In this document: piece by piece, positions 32,977-33,577 of the stretch
Layout: each line of letters begins with the position of its first letter
How positions within the stretch are numbered: position 1 is the first letter of the stretch
Assembly: GCA_947494535.1 (NCBI GenBank)
Contig: CANLVU010000011.1
Coordinates: forward strand, 1-33,577
DNA: 33,577 bases
Direction: 5' to 3'
DNA from: Cytophagaceae bacterium
GTDB lineage: Bacteria; Bacteroidota; Bacteroidia; Cytophagales; Spirosomataceae
Notes under the pieces: generated by a model
The model's input: the letters and a program-made list of their open reading frames with translations, nothing else
What the model was told of the DNA's origin: nothing
Databases searched by the model: none
Program-made: the position numbers and the translations under genes

Positions 32977-33577
32977 ATGAAAAAGGCAACAACGCTTATT
33001 TTTACGCTTATTTTGTGTGTGCAAAGTGTATTTGCACAAAAAGTACAGGGAACTGTTTTCGATCTGGAAACCAAAGCTCCTTTATGGGGCGCTTCTGTAT
33101 CCGTAAAAGGAAGTCAGAAAGGAAACGTAACGGATGCGAAAGGTCAATTCCATCTAACCGTCTCTAAAGACGCAATCCTTACGGTGAGATTTGTGGGCTA
33201 TGAGCCTGTAGAAATTTCCGCTTATAGAGCCAGTCAAATCGCGCTGAAAAAATCCAATTTCTTACAAGATGAGATCGTGGTTCGCGCAACGAGGGCGGAT
33301 GAAAATTCGGCGATGGCCTATTCGAATTTGTCAGCGGCGGAATTAGGTAAAAGTAATTTAGGTCAGGATATGCCTCAATTACTCAACTTTACGCCTTCAG
33401 TTGTCACCACTTCTGACGCGGGTGCGGGTATTGGTTATACCGGAATTCGTATTCGTGGATCAGATGCGACCCGTGTGAATGTGACCGTGAATGGTATTCC
33501 GATTAATGACTCCGAATCACAAGGTACCTTCTGGGTGAATATGCCTGACTTTGCTTCGTCGGTTAATTCCGTGCAAA
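32977..33577 (+). CDS. TonB-dependent receptor, probably for thiamine or its phosphates (partial, runs off window)
   Basis: The first 200 codons of an outer-membrane TonB-dependent receptor. A signal peptide (1-20, ending SVFA-Q) is followed by a carboxypeptidase-regulatory-like domain (about 21-95: GTVFDLETKAPLWGASVSVK...). The plug domain begins near 105 (ENSAMAYSNLSAAELG) and includes the family motifs PSVV, GIRIRGSDATRVNVTVNGIPIND. The gene is interrupted by the window edge, not broken. The TPP riboswitch in front of it makes thiamine, or a precursor, the likely ligand; such TPP-controlled receptors are known in Bacteroidota. The ATG at 32977 is preceded by an A-run, usual for translation starts in this phylum. 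Confidence 0.9.
   Translation, partial: MKKATTLIFTLILCVQSVFAQKVQGTVFDLETKAPLWGASVSVKGSQKGNVTDAKGQFHLTVSKDAILTVRFVGYEPVEISAYRASQIALKKSNFLQDEIVVRATRADENSAMAYSNLSAAELGKSNLGQDMPQLLNFTPSVVTTSDAGAGIGYTGIRIRGSDATRVNVTVNGIPINDSESQGTFWVNMPDFASSVNSVQ

Noticed and set aside
32958-33167. Short plus-strand frame at the start of the TonB receptor
   Set aside because: It is out of frame with the receptor, whose signal peptide and domains are clear from 32977.

Overview
The window looks like chromosomal core sequence from a member of the Bacteroidota, most likely order Cytophagales (a Spirosomataceae/Aquirufa-type freshwater bacterium is an inference). The evidence is an alternative complex III gene set, a GldJ-type gliding/type 9 secretion lipoprotein, a TPP-riboswitch-controlled TonB-dependent receptor, the trpEGDCFBA order, and promoters built on the Bacteroidota box TAnnTTTG instead of a -10 TATAAT. 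No phage, transposon or CRISPR was seen.

Layout. 1-4403 (minus): actA-actB and the first codons of actC, encoding the alternative complex III quinol:cytochrome c oxidoreductase. 4551-5023: tRNA-Cys with its own promoter and terminator, then a gene-free stretch holding a 119-bp inverted repeat and a 7-bp-periodic repeat array. 5025-7096: divergent metallophosphoesterase and SDR-like epimerase genes with interlocking promoters. 7090-8534: hairpins, a second heptad array and an M20 amidohydrolase. 8664-10367: HNH protein overlapping a Rossmann/DUF2520 protein, and a convergent small lipoprotein. 10462-14712: prfA, an orphan histidine kinase, purB and a VOC protein, separated by hairpins and more heptad arrays. 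14738-21226: the complete tryptophan operon, preceded by a 13-codon leader peptide with tandem Trp codons and a terminator/antiterminator pair. 21257-21744: rplS with promoter, possible structured leader and terminator. 21778-25067: two Tat-type Gfo/Idh/MocA oxidoreductases and a convergent MacB/LolD-type ABC ATPase. 25157-27413: monocistronic fusA. 27448-29371: comF-like gene convergent with gldJ, whose terminator lies inside the comF-like coding sequence. 29376-32766: mfd. 32777-33577: TPP riboswitch and the 5' part of a TonB-dependent receptor that runs off the window.

The genes are mostly ordinary housekeeping functions; the unusual signals are non-coding. (1) A classical Trp attenuator: the leader stalls at two Trp codons, and the segment TGAACAG can pair with CTGTTCA in the terminator. 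(2) Five intergenic arrays of degenerate heptamers with strict 7-bp periodicity, usually beside long hairpins. (3) A hairpin family, two members of which share a 22-nt apex with one mismatch although their outer stems differ. (4) At least fifteen TAnnTTTG boxes correctly placed upstream of genes. All start-site and promoter calls are from reading the sequence; no search or folding program was run.
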